From: Trochalopteron elliotii
Taxonomy: Eukaryota > Chordata > Aves > Passeriformes > Leiothrichidae
NCBI GenBank assembly: GCA_024734555.1
Contig: JANPWX010020199.1
Span: 3,043,150 to 3,107,149 of the forward strand
Direction: 5' to 3'
DNA length: 64,000 nucleotides
Position 1 is the stretch's first letter, and each line of letters starts with the position of its first letter. This document shows positions 1-14,900 of the stretch, in pieces. The notes under the pieces are model-generated. The model was not told the origin of the DNA. It worked only from the letters and a program-made list of their open reading frames with translations, and searched no databases. Made by a program: the position numbers and the translations under genes.

Positions 1-3000
1 AAACCACAGTGTACATGATCATTTAGTACATGATCTAAGTCCACTAGATAAATATCAGAGTCTTGCCATAAAGATTCTTTCTATAGAGTTTTTCAACTCT
101 AGATTTCCAACAATGGCTGCTTTGAATCAATTAAATAAAATATCCTACCCATTAAAAAACTTTGAGTAAAATTTTGGGCACAGCATTTTGATGAGAAAAT
201 GATTAACTAATTATTTTTACAGAGTGCCCTGCTTTTAATCCAGAAATGTGTTCTAGAGATAATTAAGCAGTACTGCTCTTATCCTGCAGAATGGCTATTC
301 AAGGGTACCACAGTGTCTGTGTCACATATCCAACACAGAAGCTGCTGTGTGCTAACAGCCATTCACACAGGTGAATCTCCTTGAGCAGGCAGGTTCCAGT
401 TATCCCACAACACAAGAAAAGCCACAGAAAGCAGGAGCAACTCCATCTAAAAATCTCTGGTACTAGATTGAGGGACCAGAACGGATTTAAGCAAAACTCG
501 GTTTATAATCCAGTTATGCCTTTTATTATTAACCCAAAAATGCTAACTGCTGTCTCGTGCTTGTCCCCATGCTCCTATAATTCCTCTTTCTCTTCCAGAA
601 TGACTCACAGAAAAACATTCTCTTCCAAAAAAGCTCTCACATACTGTATCCTCATTTGACTTTTAATCTTATCTATTCCATTGCTGTTAATCCCTACTTC
701 ACTGCTTTAAATCTCTGATTTTCACTGTGATTTTCTGGTTTTACCTATCCTGAACAAATACATAACACAAGCAAACTTTTTTCCAAGTACAGATGTAATT
801 CATAAGAAAAAAATAAGTTTATGGAGTAGACACACCCTTCTTTCTATTGCTATTTCATTGTTTAGACAGTGTGAACAACCAGCTAATTTCTAGTTTCTTC
901 TAAAATGATAGAAGTTTTTTGAGCATGACCACAAATTCACTGAAAATGGTCTGTTAAGACTCAAAACACTGCACTCTTTTTAATTACCCTTGGTAAAAAT
1001 TGTTCAAAATCCCTCCACCTCTGTTGTTTGTGTAATAAAGCAGGAAAGCATAGTTTGCTTCTTATTTACCCTTGCCTTTTATACTTTTATCTTCATATTC
1101 TTTTTGGAAACATAAGCCAGGATCACACAAGGAATACAGGTAGGGCAGCATCTGCCAACCACACAGGAAGGACTAGTGGCATATTTTTGGAAGGGAAGTC
1201 AAAATGGAATTCTGTGTGTGTTTAGTGAAAAAAAATTCCTACATTTCTCCTAACTTCCAACAGGAAAAGTTATTTGGTATTTGAAATCCTTAAAACCCCT
1301 TGAATGGTGCTTATACAGAGCCAAGGAAAAACAACATCATGGGCACACAATGTAGTTTGCCATCAATCACAATATTACCAGCTGTTTAGGAAAATACTAT
1401 TATTCTACACTGTTTTTGTTTCCCAGGAAACACAATAAGACTGAACACAAAGCAGACCTCAGCTTGAACTCTGGAAAGGTACAAAGGTGACTTGCCTATG
1501 GACTCAGCACATGATTGCTGAACGACAATATTTGGGTCTGGACACACTGGCACACACCTATATTTACTAATGTTGGTAATAAAGCCAAGTGCACAGCTTC
1601 CCACCTCTCTGCCTGTGAACAAATACCTAAGAGGCTCTTTTTAATATTTTGTTTTTTCTTTTGAAAACTGAAATACTCATTATGTCAGAAATTACTTTAT
1701 GCACCATTTTTACCTCTCTCTGTGATGCTTGCAGTGGAAGTATGACAAATAAGCAAGGCTCTAAGGTCTAAGGTGAGGCCTGTTTGTTCGTTTGTTTGTT
1801 TGTTTGTTTGACTCTAAGGTTAGCTAACTTCTTTCCTAAGGAGCAAAAGCATTACTGTTGTGCAAAACAACAGTGTTCTGATAGGACTTTGCCTTGTTCA
1901 TGAGAATGACAAGTAACAGACTTATATTGCATATATTTTTAAAAGCATTATAGTACCAGAGAACACATTTAGTAGTGACAGCAGCCTAAGTACACTCATG
2001 TTTTGTCTGCAGATTCCTGCTTCTATCTGCTTAAGCATGGGAAAATTCTTGCTGTTTGGATTTAATCTGTAAATCTAAGACTATGGCTTAGATGTTTTAA
2101 GTTTCACCAAAAGCACCAGAGACAGAATTGCAAGAACAACTTATAAATGTTTGACAACAAAATAATTCTATTAAAGGGATTGAAAGAACACATTTAGTCT
2201 ACAGCACTAAATTTGCCTATTGTCCCCAAAGCCAAACTTTGAGGCACATAACCCAGAAATCAAACACTGCAAATTACTTTACCTGTTGGATACTTAAAAT
2301 TGTGCTCACAACTCGAAAACATCAACATCTCAACAGGTCTCCTTTATAAAGAAGTACATCTTCATGGAAAGATCAGACTTTTCTCATTAGTGAAAAACAA
2401 GCTGAAACATACTGCTGTTAACAGTTTTAGTACTTCTGTTTATCACAGTCACCAATGTTATCACACTTAATCCTCAAAAATGGATGCAATTTACTATTTC
2501 TGATTGGAGAAAAAGAGCACTAATAATTGTAATCCCCATTTCTGGAAAATTCCACATGCAGGAATTTTCCATTCTTGTTTGCTGAAATGAATACTTAAAC
2601 TACAGCTGGCAAGAAAATAAAATCCATTCAAAGATAAGTGAATCCCATCTGTGGAATATTTAATAACCTAGTATATGTTCAGCTAGGACACAGTAGCCAA
2701 AGGTACAAACATCCTGCTCTTTCTCAGTAAATAGCACCAATTCATCTAAGGTTAATATACCAATACTGAGCTGCAAAACATTTTATACAGAACAGCTTAA
2801 CTTCAGAGAAGTCGAGCTACTGTACAGCTGTACATCTCAGTTGTATGAAAACTGACTTCTCTTGAAAAAAAATTTCCTTAAACAAATTCTTAAGCTAAAT
2901 ACAACTTATGCTACTATGCAGCAGAAATGCAGTCCAAAGGGAGGAACATTGAAAGTCACAACTGTGAGGTTCCAGTGAACAACCCTTGGCTTTAAACGAC

Positions 3001-5019
3001 TCTTTAAAACTTTAACAAGAGTCCTTTTTTCTTTAAATAATTAAATAATACTTTAAACTTAAGCTAGTCACATCATAATTCAGTTCATTTGCAGTTTCAC
3101 ACATTTTTAGAGCTACATTGCCACTGTGCAATTGTAAGTATTTCAGTACAGGAAAGTCCAACCTGAAGTCAATTAGGGCCAGATTTTCACTGCCTTATTT
3201 CCATGTGTGAGTCATCCCCTTGACTTTAGCAACAAAACCTGCATGACAGATATATTACCAGGAAAAGTATGAAGAGCTTAAACTGTCCTTCACTGCTTTA
3301 TTTATTTGATATGCATGTGTATTTGTGTGTATTTTACTATCTTATATTTATTAATGTAATACTTAAATTACTTAAATAAAAGCATGGGATTGTACCTATA
3401 TGTTAGACAATGGATAACAGTTGCAACAATAATGATTTTAAGCTGACACGTGTTCTAAGTCTACTCTAATTTTCACCATCAGCTATTTCTAGCTAACTTT
3501 TCCTGTTTTCTGTATTTCTACATAGAAACTGCATCTGGTTCCTATTCAGTTATCAAAATGAGAAGAGACAGTTTTATCATGCTTAATGATATTTTTACGC
3601 ACCCCTGCACCAGATTAATGGATTCATCCTGGTATTACTCCTTATGACTGGAGTGTAACTGTGCAGTAAGCCAGACTCCATGGTAAGCCAACAGGTATTG
3701 ATTTGCAGAACTAAGTGCCCCATTTTCTGATACTCCCTCTATCAAGAAAGTATAAAAAATCTGTTTTGAGATACTGTATCATTTGCAGGAAAAGCATGTG
3801 CACCATTCAACTTCAACATTTTAGATTAAATATATAATTATGGACTAATAATTTATCCTAAGTCAATGAAATACATATTTCAGGAAGCAACTTTAGCTGC
3901 CATTAGCTGCTTTGTTAGATCACCAAAAAGATGCCATGCTTTTCTTGGATTTTTACAGATTTTTTTAAAAAAACCTAAACACAAGCATATTCTACTTTCA
4001 GTCTTCAGCAAGACCAACTAACATATAAAGATATACATACAATAACATATCATGAAATTATGAAACGACACTATTTATGTTTTTATCAAATATATTTCAT
4101 AAATCTAAGCAGCTTATTGTTACATAGTGTCAGAAAAACTGAACATATCCCCTCTACTGAGCAGAGTGTATGATAGTCCAACACAGGTTTTTCTTCACTT
4201 TGAAAGAGAAAAGCCATCCTAAAGTTCAGCTGTTCACTTGATAAATTTGTGCAAGACAGACAGCTTGGAAACACCATGAAGGTCAAGGAAAACTTCAGAG
4301 TGGCAGCAGAGACAAATATATTCTGTATTCAGATAACCATGTTCATAATTAAAGCACAGTGTGCCATCAGCTGTCACTCAGGATGCTGTGCTACAGTGGC
4401 TGAGGCAGAAGTGATATCATATAACTGGTACTCAAGGGATTTAAATGGACTTCCCCCAAGCACCAGTATTATAACAATAAAATAAAAATACAAATTGAAG
4501 AACCTCTATATGAGCTTGCCTGGCACATAGCAGAAAGGAAATGGTATTAATTTTGTCAAATCAAAGATCTAGAAACTATTCTGGCTATCAGAAATAGAAA
4601 CTTTAGGAGACTATCTGCAAACAATTTTTTGAACACTGTGGGATTGCAATTCCAGTATTTCTATTTAATTTTTGCTAACACAGTTTGCTTCAGGAACATT
4701 CTCTCTTCCTGCCAACAGCAAAAATTCCTGTCATAATGAATGAAGGAAAATCTGCTTGGCTTTCATATTAGATTTTTTTTTAATATATTATTACTAGGTT
4801 ATTTTCAAGCCAGGACCATAACGGAATATTTGCTTTTGATCCATGGCATACCCATGACATGGTGACACCATGGGATTCATGCTAAGTAAATTGGCAGTAC
4901 AGAAAAAAGGGTCTTAGGGAAAACAGAGCACAAGAAAATAGTGTAGAAAGATGCCTACTATGGAGGCAGAACAGGAAATTTGGATGAAAGCACAGGTTGT
5001 GGGAGAGGTAGCTGTGGCA
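1..5019 (-). other. Intronic sequence, no gene seen
   Basis: A+T-rich sequence with no recognisable exon, RNA gene or intact mobile element, apart from a TTTG simple repeat at 1781-1810. Assigned to the ADGRV1 intron downstream of window exon 19 because no 3' exon of that gene was found to its right. Confidence 0.6.
1781..1810 (+). repeat. (TTTG)n microsatellite
   Basis: About seven TGTT/TTTG units with one interruption (TTCG). Confidence 0.9.
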
Positions 5020-6087
5020 CCGATGCTAAGGAGACCAGTGTCCTGTTCACAGACTGAAACACTGGATGGCCCAGCCCAAAGTGTAGTGGTGAATGGAGTT
5101 TCACCTAGTCATCACATGGTCACAAGTGGTATTCCCAGGGGCTCAGTACCAGGACCAAGTACACTTTAATGTCTTTAATGTCTTTATCAATAATCTGGAG
5201 AACGGAATCAAATGCACCCTCAGACAGTTTGTGAATGACACCAAGTCATATGGGAGTGTTGATCTGCTAGAGGGCAGGAGGCTCTGCAGAGGGCCCCAGA
5301 CAGGCTGGGTTGATGGGCCAACTCCAACAGCTTGAGATTCAACAAGTCCAAGTGCCGGGTCCTTCATTTTGGCCACAACAACCCCATGCAGACCTACAGG
5401 CTGGGGGCAGAGTGGCTGGAAAGCCGCCCGGTAGAAAATAACTGGAGATGCTGGCTGACAGCATCTAAACATGAGGGAGCTGTGCTCAGGTGGTCAAGAA
5501 AGCCACTGGCATCCTGACTTGGATCAGCAACAGTGTGGCCAGCAGGACCAGGGCAGTGACCGTCCCATTTGTACTCAGGACTGGTGTGGTCACACCCTGA
5601 ATCCTGGGTTCTTCACTGTAAGAAAGACATTGAGGTGCTGGAGTGAGTCTGGAAAAGAGAAATGGAGCTGGTGAAGGGATCAGAGGACAAATCTGATGAG
5701 GAGCAGCTGAGAAAGCTGGTGGGGCTAGGCTTGGAGAAAAAAACAATCAGATGGAACCCTGTCAGTCCCTGCAGATGTCTGAAAGGAGCCTGTAACCAGG
5801 TGGGGGTTGGTCTCTTCTGCCAGGTAACAAGTGACAAAACAAGAAAAAATGCCCTCAAGTTGCGCCAGGGGAGGTTTACATTGGATATTAGGAAAAATTT
5901 CTTCACGGGAAGCGTTATCAAGCCCTGGAACAGCTGCACAGGGATGTGGTGGAGTCACCATCCCTGGGAGTATTTACAAGACACTTAGACATGGTACATG
6001 GGGACATGGTTTAGTGGTGAACTTGACAGTGCTGGGTTAATGGTAGGACTTGATATTATGTGTCTTTTCCATCCTAAATAATTCTCT
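5020..6087 (+). mobile_element. CR1 LINE, 5'-truncated, reverse transcriptase end and 3' UTR
   Basis: About 1.07 kb. It has GIPRGSVPGPSTL (5132-5166) and INNLENGIKCTLRQFVNDTK (5189-5250) from the reverse transcriptase, [20 protein letters not shown] (5336-5395), and GRFTLDIRKNFFTGSVI (5870-5920), each in a different or broken frame. The 3' UTR ends near 6087 (TTTTCCATCCTAAATAATTC). The 5' border is uncertain and may reach 4935. Confidence 0.9.
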
Positions 6088-7624
6088 TAATTTTTACTCA
6101 TTTCAATCAGAAATAGTACTTTTTTTTTTTTTTTTGCTTATTTTCTCCATGAAATTGATTTTTTTTTCAAAGAAACTACATCTTTAGCAGAGAAAGTAAC
6201 TGTTTTGACTTTCATAAGTTGCTTGATTTTATAGCATAATGTTATCTTATTTTTTATATTTTAACACTAATATATCACTTACAAAGCCATGTCATGGCCT
6301 CAAAAGATTAAACAGCTACACACATTACACAGAATTGAATGATCTGCATATATTGGATTTTTTTTGTTCTATCAAAAAGTGCTACTGGTTTAGGTCACAA
6401 TCTGGGATAAAGAAATGATTCATGATCGTTTTAGCTGAGACAGTGAAACCTTGACAGTGAATTCTAGGAAAGTTAATTTTACTTTAAATTACTTAACACT
6501 TTCTAAAGCTTAATTACTGGTGTTTAAGGGATGAAGTTGTTTCTGAACTCATAATATAAAAAACAGCTACTGAAATGCATGAACACAGGTATTTCTGTGT
6601 ATGGAGCAGCACTTTTTAAACAGCTTGATATTTTTTGAGAGAGGGAGTTGAGGAGACTTAATCATATCTGAATTTTGCCAAAGGGTGGACTTAATTATTT
6701 GCAAAAGAAACTAAAAGTCCCACTGCAAATTAACTGAGATTGTCAATCTAAATAGTATACGCAAAAGCAAATATGTGTGTAAAACAAAAAGTTTCAGAAC
6801 TATCAAGGTATCTCAACACAGTCTATATTTAAGAAACTTACAGAATGTGTTATAACATTACTAATATTTTATAAACTATTGAAGCTATTATTTGTATGTC
6901 ATAGACACTACTGCCAAACATTGGCAAAACTAGGCTTCATTACTCTCTTCAAATGTTCATCAAAGTGGGAAAAGGTAGGCTTTTAAATGCAATTAATGCT
7001 TTGTGTTATGGGGAAAGTACAGTTAAGATGTTAATCTAAGGTCTAGGAGTTCAGCAAATGCCCTATATCATAACTACCATCCATGATCTGAAGTAGGCAA
7101 TGTAATATTAAAACCTAAGAACTGGATTCCAGCCCTAAGGTGTAGCTGCCTGGATCTTGTGCTGGGTCCCTACTTTGAAATAGGTGTCTGACCTCTCTGT
7201 CAGGGAGATAGCTCCAAACAGACACGCTACAAATGTGCACAATCTCCAAAGTGGACAATCAAGAGACAAAAACACACTTTGGGGCATACCAGGCCGTGCT
7301 GGGGGTGGGCCTTGTCCCATCACTGCCACAGTCTCCCAGGAATGTACTTCATAGCCCCCAGCATTTTGAGCACAGACTGTACATAGCATATTCTCTATCA
7401 ACAGGAAACATGGAAAGGGGACACCTCTATAAGAACTCATCCCTTATCAGAAGTTAGGCTTGCAGTTCAGAGTTGTAGGAATGTGTTGATGCCATCAGAT
7501 ATTATCAGATATTATCCGGTGTGTCCTGAGGGAGTTAGTAGACTAAGTTGCTAAGCCGCCACTCATAATTTTTTTTAAATTGTGACAACCAGGTTAAGTT
7601 CCCAATAATTTGAAAAAGAGAAAT
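6088..7624. other. Intronic sequence between two CR1 copies
   Basis: Holds a 16-nt T-run (6120-6135) directly downstream of the first CR1. A slightly G+C-richer block at 7130-7460 has short frames on both strands but no recognisable protein. Nothing else seen. Confidence 0.55.
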
Positions 7625-8988
7625 CTAACCCTCATTTTTAAAAAGAGGAAAGTGCAAGAACTGGGGAAGTACAGACCAGTGGACTGTCATAGAAACCATG
7701 CTAAGGCACATGGAAAACAAAGTGGTGGCTGGTAACAGCCCTAATGGCTTTACAAAGGTCAATACTGGTCAATACCTTCTATGATGTGCTACAGCATCAG
7801 TGGATGGGGCAGAGCAATTGACATTGTCTGCTTGGACTTACGCAAAGTGTTTGACACTGTTCCACATGATATTCCTGTCTCTACATTGAAGAGACAGGGA
7901 TTCCGTGGATGGACTACTAGGTGAAGAACTCTCTGGATTGCCTCATGGAGAGTTGTGGTCAATGGCTCATTGTCCACATAGAGACCAGTAATGAGCAGTG
8001 CGTCTCAGAGGTCAGTACAGGGGTTGGTACCAAGGCTGGTACTGCTCACTGACTTCGTTGGTGACAGGGACAGTGATATTGAGTGCACCTCCAGCAAGTT
8101 TTCTGGTGACACCAAGCTGTGTGTTGCAGTCGACATGCTGGAGGGAAGTGATGCCATCCAGAGCGGCCTTGCCATGCTTGAGACGTGGGTGCACACAAAC
8201 CTCATGGAGTTCAAAAAGCAAAATGTAAGGTCCTGCACTTGGGTGTGGCAATCCCAAACACAGCCGCAGGCTGGGCAGAGAAGTGACTGAGAGCAGCCCT
8301 GAGGAGAAAGACTTGGTGGGGATGGCTGGTGAAAACCCCAACATGAGGTGGCAGCGTGCGCAGCCCAGCGAGCCAAATGTGTTCTGGGCTGCGTCCAAAG
8401 GAGCGCGGCCAGCAGGGCAAGGAGGTGATTCTGCCCCTCTGCTCTGCTCCTGTGGAGCCCCACCTGGAGTGCTGTGGACAGTTCTGGTGTCCCAACAGAA
8501 GGAGGACATGGAACTGTTGGAGGATGTTCGGAGGAGGGCCAAGAAATTGATAAGAGGACTGGAGCATCTCCCCGAAGAAGATAGATTGAGAAAGTTGTGG
8601 CAGTTCAGCCTGGAGAAGAGAAGGTTCTATAGAGACCTCCTAGCAAAATCAAGGCAGGGTGCATACTGGAAAGCTGGAGAGGGACTCTTTATCAGGAACT
8701 GTAGTGATAGGACAAGGAATAATGGGTACAAACTGAAAAGGGGGAAATTTAGGTTACATACTAGGAAAAAAAAATCGCTGTGAGGATTGTGAAATAATGG
8801 AACAGGTTGCCCAGGGAGCTTGCAGGTGCCACAAGTCTGGAAGTGCTCAAGGCCAGTTTGAAAAAGGCATTGAGTAAATTGATCTAGCGGGAGGCGTCCC
8901 TGCCCATGGCAGTGTGGATTGGTGCTAGACGATCTGTAAGGTCCCTTCCAACCCTTAACGCTCTATGACTCCATGATTCTATATAATG
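7625..8988 (+). mobile_element. CR1 LINE, 5'-truncated, reverse transcriptase end and 3' UTR
   Basis: About 1.36 kb. Reverse-transcriptase pieces occur in several frames: IDIVCLDLRKVFDTVPHDI near 7820-7870, CTSSKFSGDTKLCVAVDMLE near 8085-8145 (a decayed F-A-D-D-type neighbourhood), then EEDRLRKLWQFSLEKRRFYR near 8575-8630. It ends in a 3' UTR with AAGGTCCCTTCCAACCC near 8940-8955 and CCATGATTCTAT at 8970. Stops and frameshifts show it is dead. Confidence 0.9.
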
Positions 8989-11900
8989 TATTCAGGAATT
9001 GATTAGGGCTCACAGATGGACAATTTCTTCTGTGCTTGGCAGAGGACTTATTTCTTAAAACCCCACACATTTTCAGATGGTAGCAATGACCTTCTTTTAT
9101 ATAACTGGTCAGTGGTCGTAGGATCCAATTAAGAACTGGAAAGGCTTGTCTTCCATGCCCTCCTCAACCTATGGGTTGGTGTGAGGGACAGAACACACCT
9201 CTGAACTCCAATAATTCTTTAACATAAAGCTATCATGAAGTCTTTTGAGCAGAAATCAGAACTGGGATCTCCTCTCTTCTAAATGAAGTGCCCAATGCAT
9301 TTAGGCACGGTCATGCTCCCTCTTGCTCCCTCATTTTGACCTAAAAAATTCTGATATTACTGTTTCAAGCTGGCACAGCATCAAAAGGTGATGTGAAGAG
9401 AGCCTCCCACCCAGACTAGCCTATAGCCTGGTAGTCAGGTTCCAAGATTAAATGAACCATCTTTATTCATACTGAGAACAAGGCATGCCAAAACATCTCA
9501 CGTTAAGAGTGTGTAATTTATATGGAACTGTGTCTCCACATTAAAGTTTCACTCTTAGGGAGTTGGCTATTTGTGACTGTCAACATTCACAAATTCTTGC
9601 TTGGAAAAAATGCTGGTTATAAAGATGAACCTGTTTATTGATAGGTACATGGGAAAGAGGAAAGAAGAAACAAACAGGCAGCAGTTTCAATAGCAGCACT
9701 GGGACATTAGCATCTATACTGCTGCACCTCCCGCCAAGTCACAGTTTGTTTGATAAAGCCAGAGAATTCAGCACTGTTGACAAAGTCCTTCTACAAGTGT
9801 AATACCTGGAATGGAAAGGAAGATAAGTTGAAAACTGGCATGTTCTGTCTATGGCAAATACGGCTGAAATATTAGCTCCTGTGGCAACGGTTTGAATAAA
9901 CAGGACCTGGTATGCTAAATCTTAATGATTTTGGCAGGTGAATAGTGCTTGTGGTTTGAGGTGGGGCAGCTTTTGTTTACAGACATTGGCACACACACTC
10001 TGAACCTTATTATCTCTCATTTACAGAAGCTGGCACACCTTGGGGTTGATTGGTTTTTTGATTATTTTTTTTTGTTGTTGTTGTTTTTGTGGGAGTTTTT
10101 TGGGCTGGGGGCAGGGGGGGTTGTGTTTGTTTGTTTGGTTTGGTTTGGTTTGGTTTTTTGGGGCCAGGCAGATTTTTTTGGTTCTTGTTCCTCTTGCCAT
10201 TTTAAAAGAAAAGAAAATAACCAGATAAAGATACATGAAGACACATGAAGACACATACATGCCAGATATGTGAAAAGGCATATATGCTAGAAGTTAAAGA
10301 AAAAAGAAACAAGTCAAAATCAGATCACAGTATGTCAGCAGTACATATTGAGTGAAAAAAAATTGAGAAAGTTTGAATCTGAGATGAGAAAGAAAGATTA
10401 AGCATTAAAAAATTATGTCTGTAAGTTCCTCTTTAAGCTAGAACCCCAGCACAACTTTTTATGGGTAACAAAAACTCTTATATCTCTCATACATTTTGGT
10501 ATGTTAGCAGAGCATGTTGCAGTGCAGTACAAGCTTTCTTTCCAGGTTTATCTGCTTCTAATATCCCTCTAAGATGTGTGCTATCTTATCCAATGTGCAC
10601 ATTGGATTAAAAAACCCTCCCAAAAATCCCCTCCCAATTTTCTTATATACTAGTGACAATACATATCCAAATGAGTCAGAAAAAATCACTTGAAGCTATC
10701 TGGCAAAATTAAGAGCTGGTAACACACTGTCAAAAAAGCACCTGGATAATTCTAAGCTTCTCTTGCATTTGTAGGTCAGAAACAATCGTTAAACAGAATT
10801 TTATGTAGAACTCATGAAAAAAAAATCTTTTTGATTAAAAGGCAAAAATAAAATGAAAAAGATCATATTTCAAAATATTTCCAACCTAAATATCATCTGA
10901 AGTGCTTTCTGAGAGCAAATGAGAGTAAAAGCACGAGAACAGAAGGAGTTACAGCTCAGATTTACCTGTCTGCTCAGCTGTTATTTATCCCAGAGGGGCA
11001 CCTCAACCAACAAGCCTCTGCCTCCTGCACACAGCTCCTGAAAGTCTTTCCAGATTTAGTTTTCAATTTTTTAATAATGCTCATTTTAGAGCCAGGTTTA
11101 GGCTCAATTTTTGTCTTTCTCTGTAACTTTGGTCAGAAATAAATCAAAGTTTTTAATTTTAAATATAAACCAATGAGTTTTCAGAAAATGTCTACATGGT
11201 CTAATTTTTAGTGAAGATGAATAACCAGAAATGAAGAAAAAAAATAGTGAGACTTTTTCCCCTCAAATATACTGCAAGGCTTATTGTTAATCTAACTCCT
11301 AATCAATATTATGTTCATTTTATGCCTAATTTTATCAAGCAATTATGTAACTGTTTGCAGGTTTCAGAATTAATAAGGAAAATCTGCATATCATATATTT
11401 TATATATTTGGGGGGTTTGCTATTGCACGTTTTGGTAGACAAGTTTCCAAAACAGAATGGCAATTGATTTCTGTTGTCTAGTAGTGTATCAAATAAAAAT
11501 GTAATTTTGCCAACTTTACAGCCACTTAAGGCAAAGTAAAGGTAAAAACACTAATAAAGGTGTAAAAAAGGTCCTGGAGAATTACATGTATTCTACTCTT
11601 CAGGCAGAAGTGGACCTTGAAAAACAAAAAGAAATTGTTGCATTGTAAGTAAGTGTGATTTAAAAAAGAGATTTTATAACCCTTGGGCAGAGGAAGACTG
11701 AGGGAAATTGAGGCATTTCTGACAAGGCCAAACAAGTTACACTAATACTTGAAAATCCAGAAATATAATGAGTAAAAGGAGTGGGTGGCCTTTACTGCTA
11801 AACTACAGATTTCTTCACTAAAGTAGAAAATACATTTTGGAATATTGCCAAGTACATGTCCAAGTGCGGCTGGTTAAAGATCTGGTGAGAAAATTCTGTT

Positions 11901-14900
11901 GAAGTGATTTTAAAAACCTTTATTTAGGTAGAATTATTCACTAATACATAAAAATTAATCATAAACAGATAATAAATTTATTAGGATAGTTTTTAGTCCT
12001 TTTTTCTAGAAAATTAAAGCATTATTCAGAGTGTTTATCACATATATAAAGCCCACTTAGAGTTTTCATATAATTTCACCAGGAAGACTGTTTACTTCTG
12101 GAGAGGAAATATGATATACTTGACACTAGGAAGATAATTACTGTTTTTTCAGGAATAGTTCTGTAGGGCAAATGCTTGTTCCTGCAGTATTTCACTGAAG
12201 TTATAGCCCTGTGTTTAGAAAGAAAGCCTTATTTGATGCTACTCTTCTTTCTAAAAAATAGTTTTTCTTTAACTGAAGTATCTGCTGCTGCAAGACAGTG
12301 GAAAAATGAAAAACAATAAAAATTATAAAATTAGTATAAAATTTTATAATACCTTCCTCTTCAGCTTTTAACTAGATCATATGAAAGGAATGTGAATAAT
12401 ATTTACACGAATGAAAAATTAATCATGGTAAAGACAATTTGGTAAGTGAAGGAAAGGAAATCAAACCATAATACAAAAGAAATCATTTACCAGCTCCCAC
12501 AGCCAGACATGCCCAGCCAATCTCCAAGCAAAGCTAACTGCTGTCTCTCAATTTTTATTTCTAAATATGATGTTACATGGTATTGAATATCCCTTTGGTC
12601 ATCTGGGCCTACTATCTCTTTTGTGTCCCTTCCTAGATCCTTTCCCATCACCAGCCTACTCACCACTGAGGGAGTGGGAAAAATAGAAAGCCTTGACACC
12701 ACACAAGACCTTTTCAGAAACAGCCAGAACATTGGTCTGTTATCAACACTGCACCATAGAGTCTTTTATCAAGAACATTAGCTCGATCTTGACCACAGCC
12801 AGTATAGTATACTGAAAGAAAACCAACACAAAGAGAAAAGCTTATTGGAAGTATGACTTGTACTTGTTTCAGCTATACAAACATAGACACAAAAATATAT
12901 AGTCTTTTATATGGTCACTGTTAAAACACCTTGAAACAAGAGATACTTCTTTCTTTTTCTGTCTCACTGTACATTAAATTGGCAAATAGCCCAATTTGCT
13001 ATAAATGAGGTTCAATAATTTATAAATTAGGAATTCCTGACATTAACAATTTCATTAGTATATGTTGTCTTATTTCTTTCCAAGCTACTCTTATTTGTAA
13101 ATATTGTCAAATCTCACACAGAAAGATGTCATATATCTAGGAGAGGGCATTAGATCCTTCCTAAGTATCAAAGTGTCCCATCTGATTTACTAAGTAATAA
13201 TGTAACTTGCTACATTTTTGTTACCAATAGAAAAACGAACTGTTTACAGCTCTGTAGACAATGAGAATCAAAGGTAGAGGCCAGTGTAGAACAGGTAAAA
13301 CAGTATATGAGACTGAGGAGAAATGTAGATAATGCACCACACTGCTAATCTGAACGTCAAAACTTGAGCCAAAGTGTATTAATAACACATGCACACTTGT
13401 TAAGTTGTTTAGCACATGGTTCCCTGACAGCCAAGGCTATTATGCCTCAGCGGCCCAGTAGTGCACAAATACTGCCTGGTGCTTGAAAGAAAAGTTACAT
13501 CTTGTCTAGATGGACACAAATAAGCCTTGCCTGTGGGTAGAACTAATTGGTTTGAGCTGAATGCTACAGCACAGCTGTACAGTTTGCAGGCCTAAACCAG
13601 GGCTAATTAATGGGAACTTTGGGCTCTCTGCTTGTACTGCGTTATAAGGCAAAGCATTATAACAAAATTAAACTTCATAATAAAGATCAAAAGGAAATAT
13701 AGCTCAGAAATCAGATGTGAGAACCTGCTTTAGAGCAAGTGTCTGGATATACCTTACCTAGAGTTCTATGCTTAGATTACATGTTTTATTTGTTCCTATT
13801 TTTGAAGCAAGGCTTAAGTGCTTATGCAGTTGAGAAAAAAAGATTCTGTTAAAACATAGACGTTGAACAACGATGATACTATTTAACTCATCAACATGAT
13901 ATATGGCTAAACAAAGAACTGAATGAGCAAAATCAGCATGTTCAAATTTTTAAGACTTCTACGTGGTTAAATAATAAAATAAATAATAAAAAGCAATCAG
14001 GTTAATAAATTAAGAGAAAACACAGTATTTATTATTCTATACTTAATACTAAGTACTACATATCAAAATATCCCAGAAAATTTACAGTCCTTCTGGTGCT
14101 TAACTTCACAGATTGTAAGAAGAAACTGAAAGTTGTATTCCTTCTGTTAAAACTTACTTACTCATTCCCTGATGTTTTCCTACAACAAACGTGTTAGTTA
14201 AGAGGAAAAAACGTTCTGAAAAAAGAAACACTTGAATGTAGAAAATTTAGGGAAAAGATGACTGACTAATCAGATCTCTCCAAGCACCTACTGTTCAGTA
14301 TTTTCAAATTTCCGAACCTGATTCCTTTTCAGGTCTCAAACAACAAATTCCTACCCTACTGCTACTGCCTGCAGTATATCAGTTTAAATCAGATGCCATT
14401 CTAATGTTCACTCCTCAGACTTTATTAGGTATTCAAATCATGCCTGAACTGTGTACACCCCATTCATACACAAAATTAATGCAGATCAGTGAGACAATTC
14501 AAAGAAGAGGACTTGTTTACGCTAAGACAAAAGCTGGGTTTGGACCTGAATAGCATTCTGCTGTAATGTTGCATGGGAATGGAGAAGACAAGTTCCTCAT
14601 GTTCACCACCAAAGCGAAGGCATTTATAACTGAGCACCTTAAAAGGAGTCCAACAGAATGAAAGAATGTTGTTACAACATCCAGTAACAAATGCTGACCA
14701 CAGTTTAAAGAGTTTAAAAGGGCTACCATTTAAATAAAAGGGACCTGGCAGAGTTAATTGGCTTAGCTAAGTGCAAGAAGCTTATTTTGAGACTAGTGTG
14801 GGGAATAACAGGAGGTGCAGGGAGCTACCAGAAGGAGAAAGACTTTTTTTTGAGAAAGCAGCAGAGAGCCAAACCACAGCATCCAGAACTCACCCAGTAC

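Noticed and set aside
7135..7457. Frames on both strands of about 75-100 codons
   Set aside because: No domain or splice context; the mildly G+C-rich block may be an old repeat.
8005..8783. Long frames on both strands, up to 176 codons
   Set aside because: All lie in the CR1 copy at 7.6-9.0 kb; the true reverse-transcriptase frame is broken and the antisense frames are shadows.
9949..10281. Overlapping frames on both strands (Trp/Phe/Gly-rich and Asn/Lys/Pro-rich)
   Set aside because: Created by the T/G-rich simple sequence; no coding signal.
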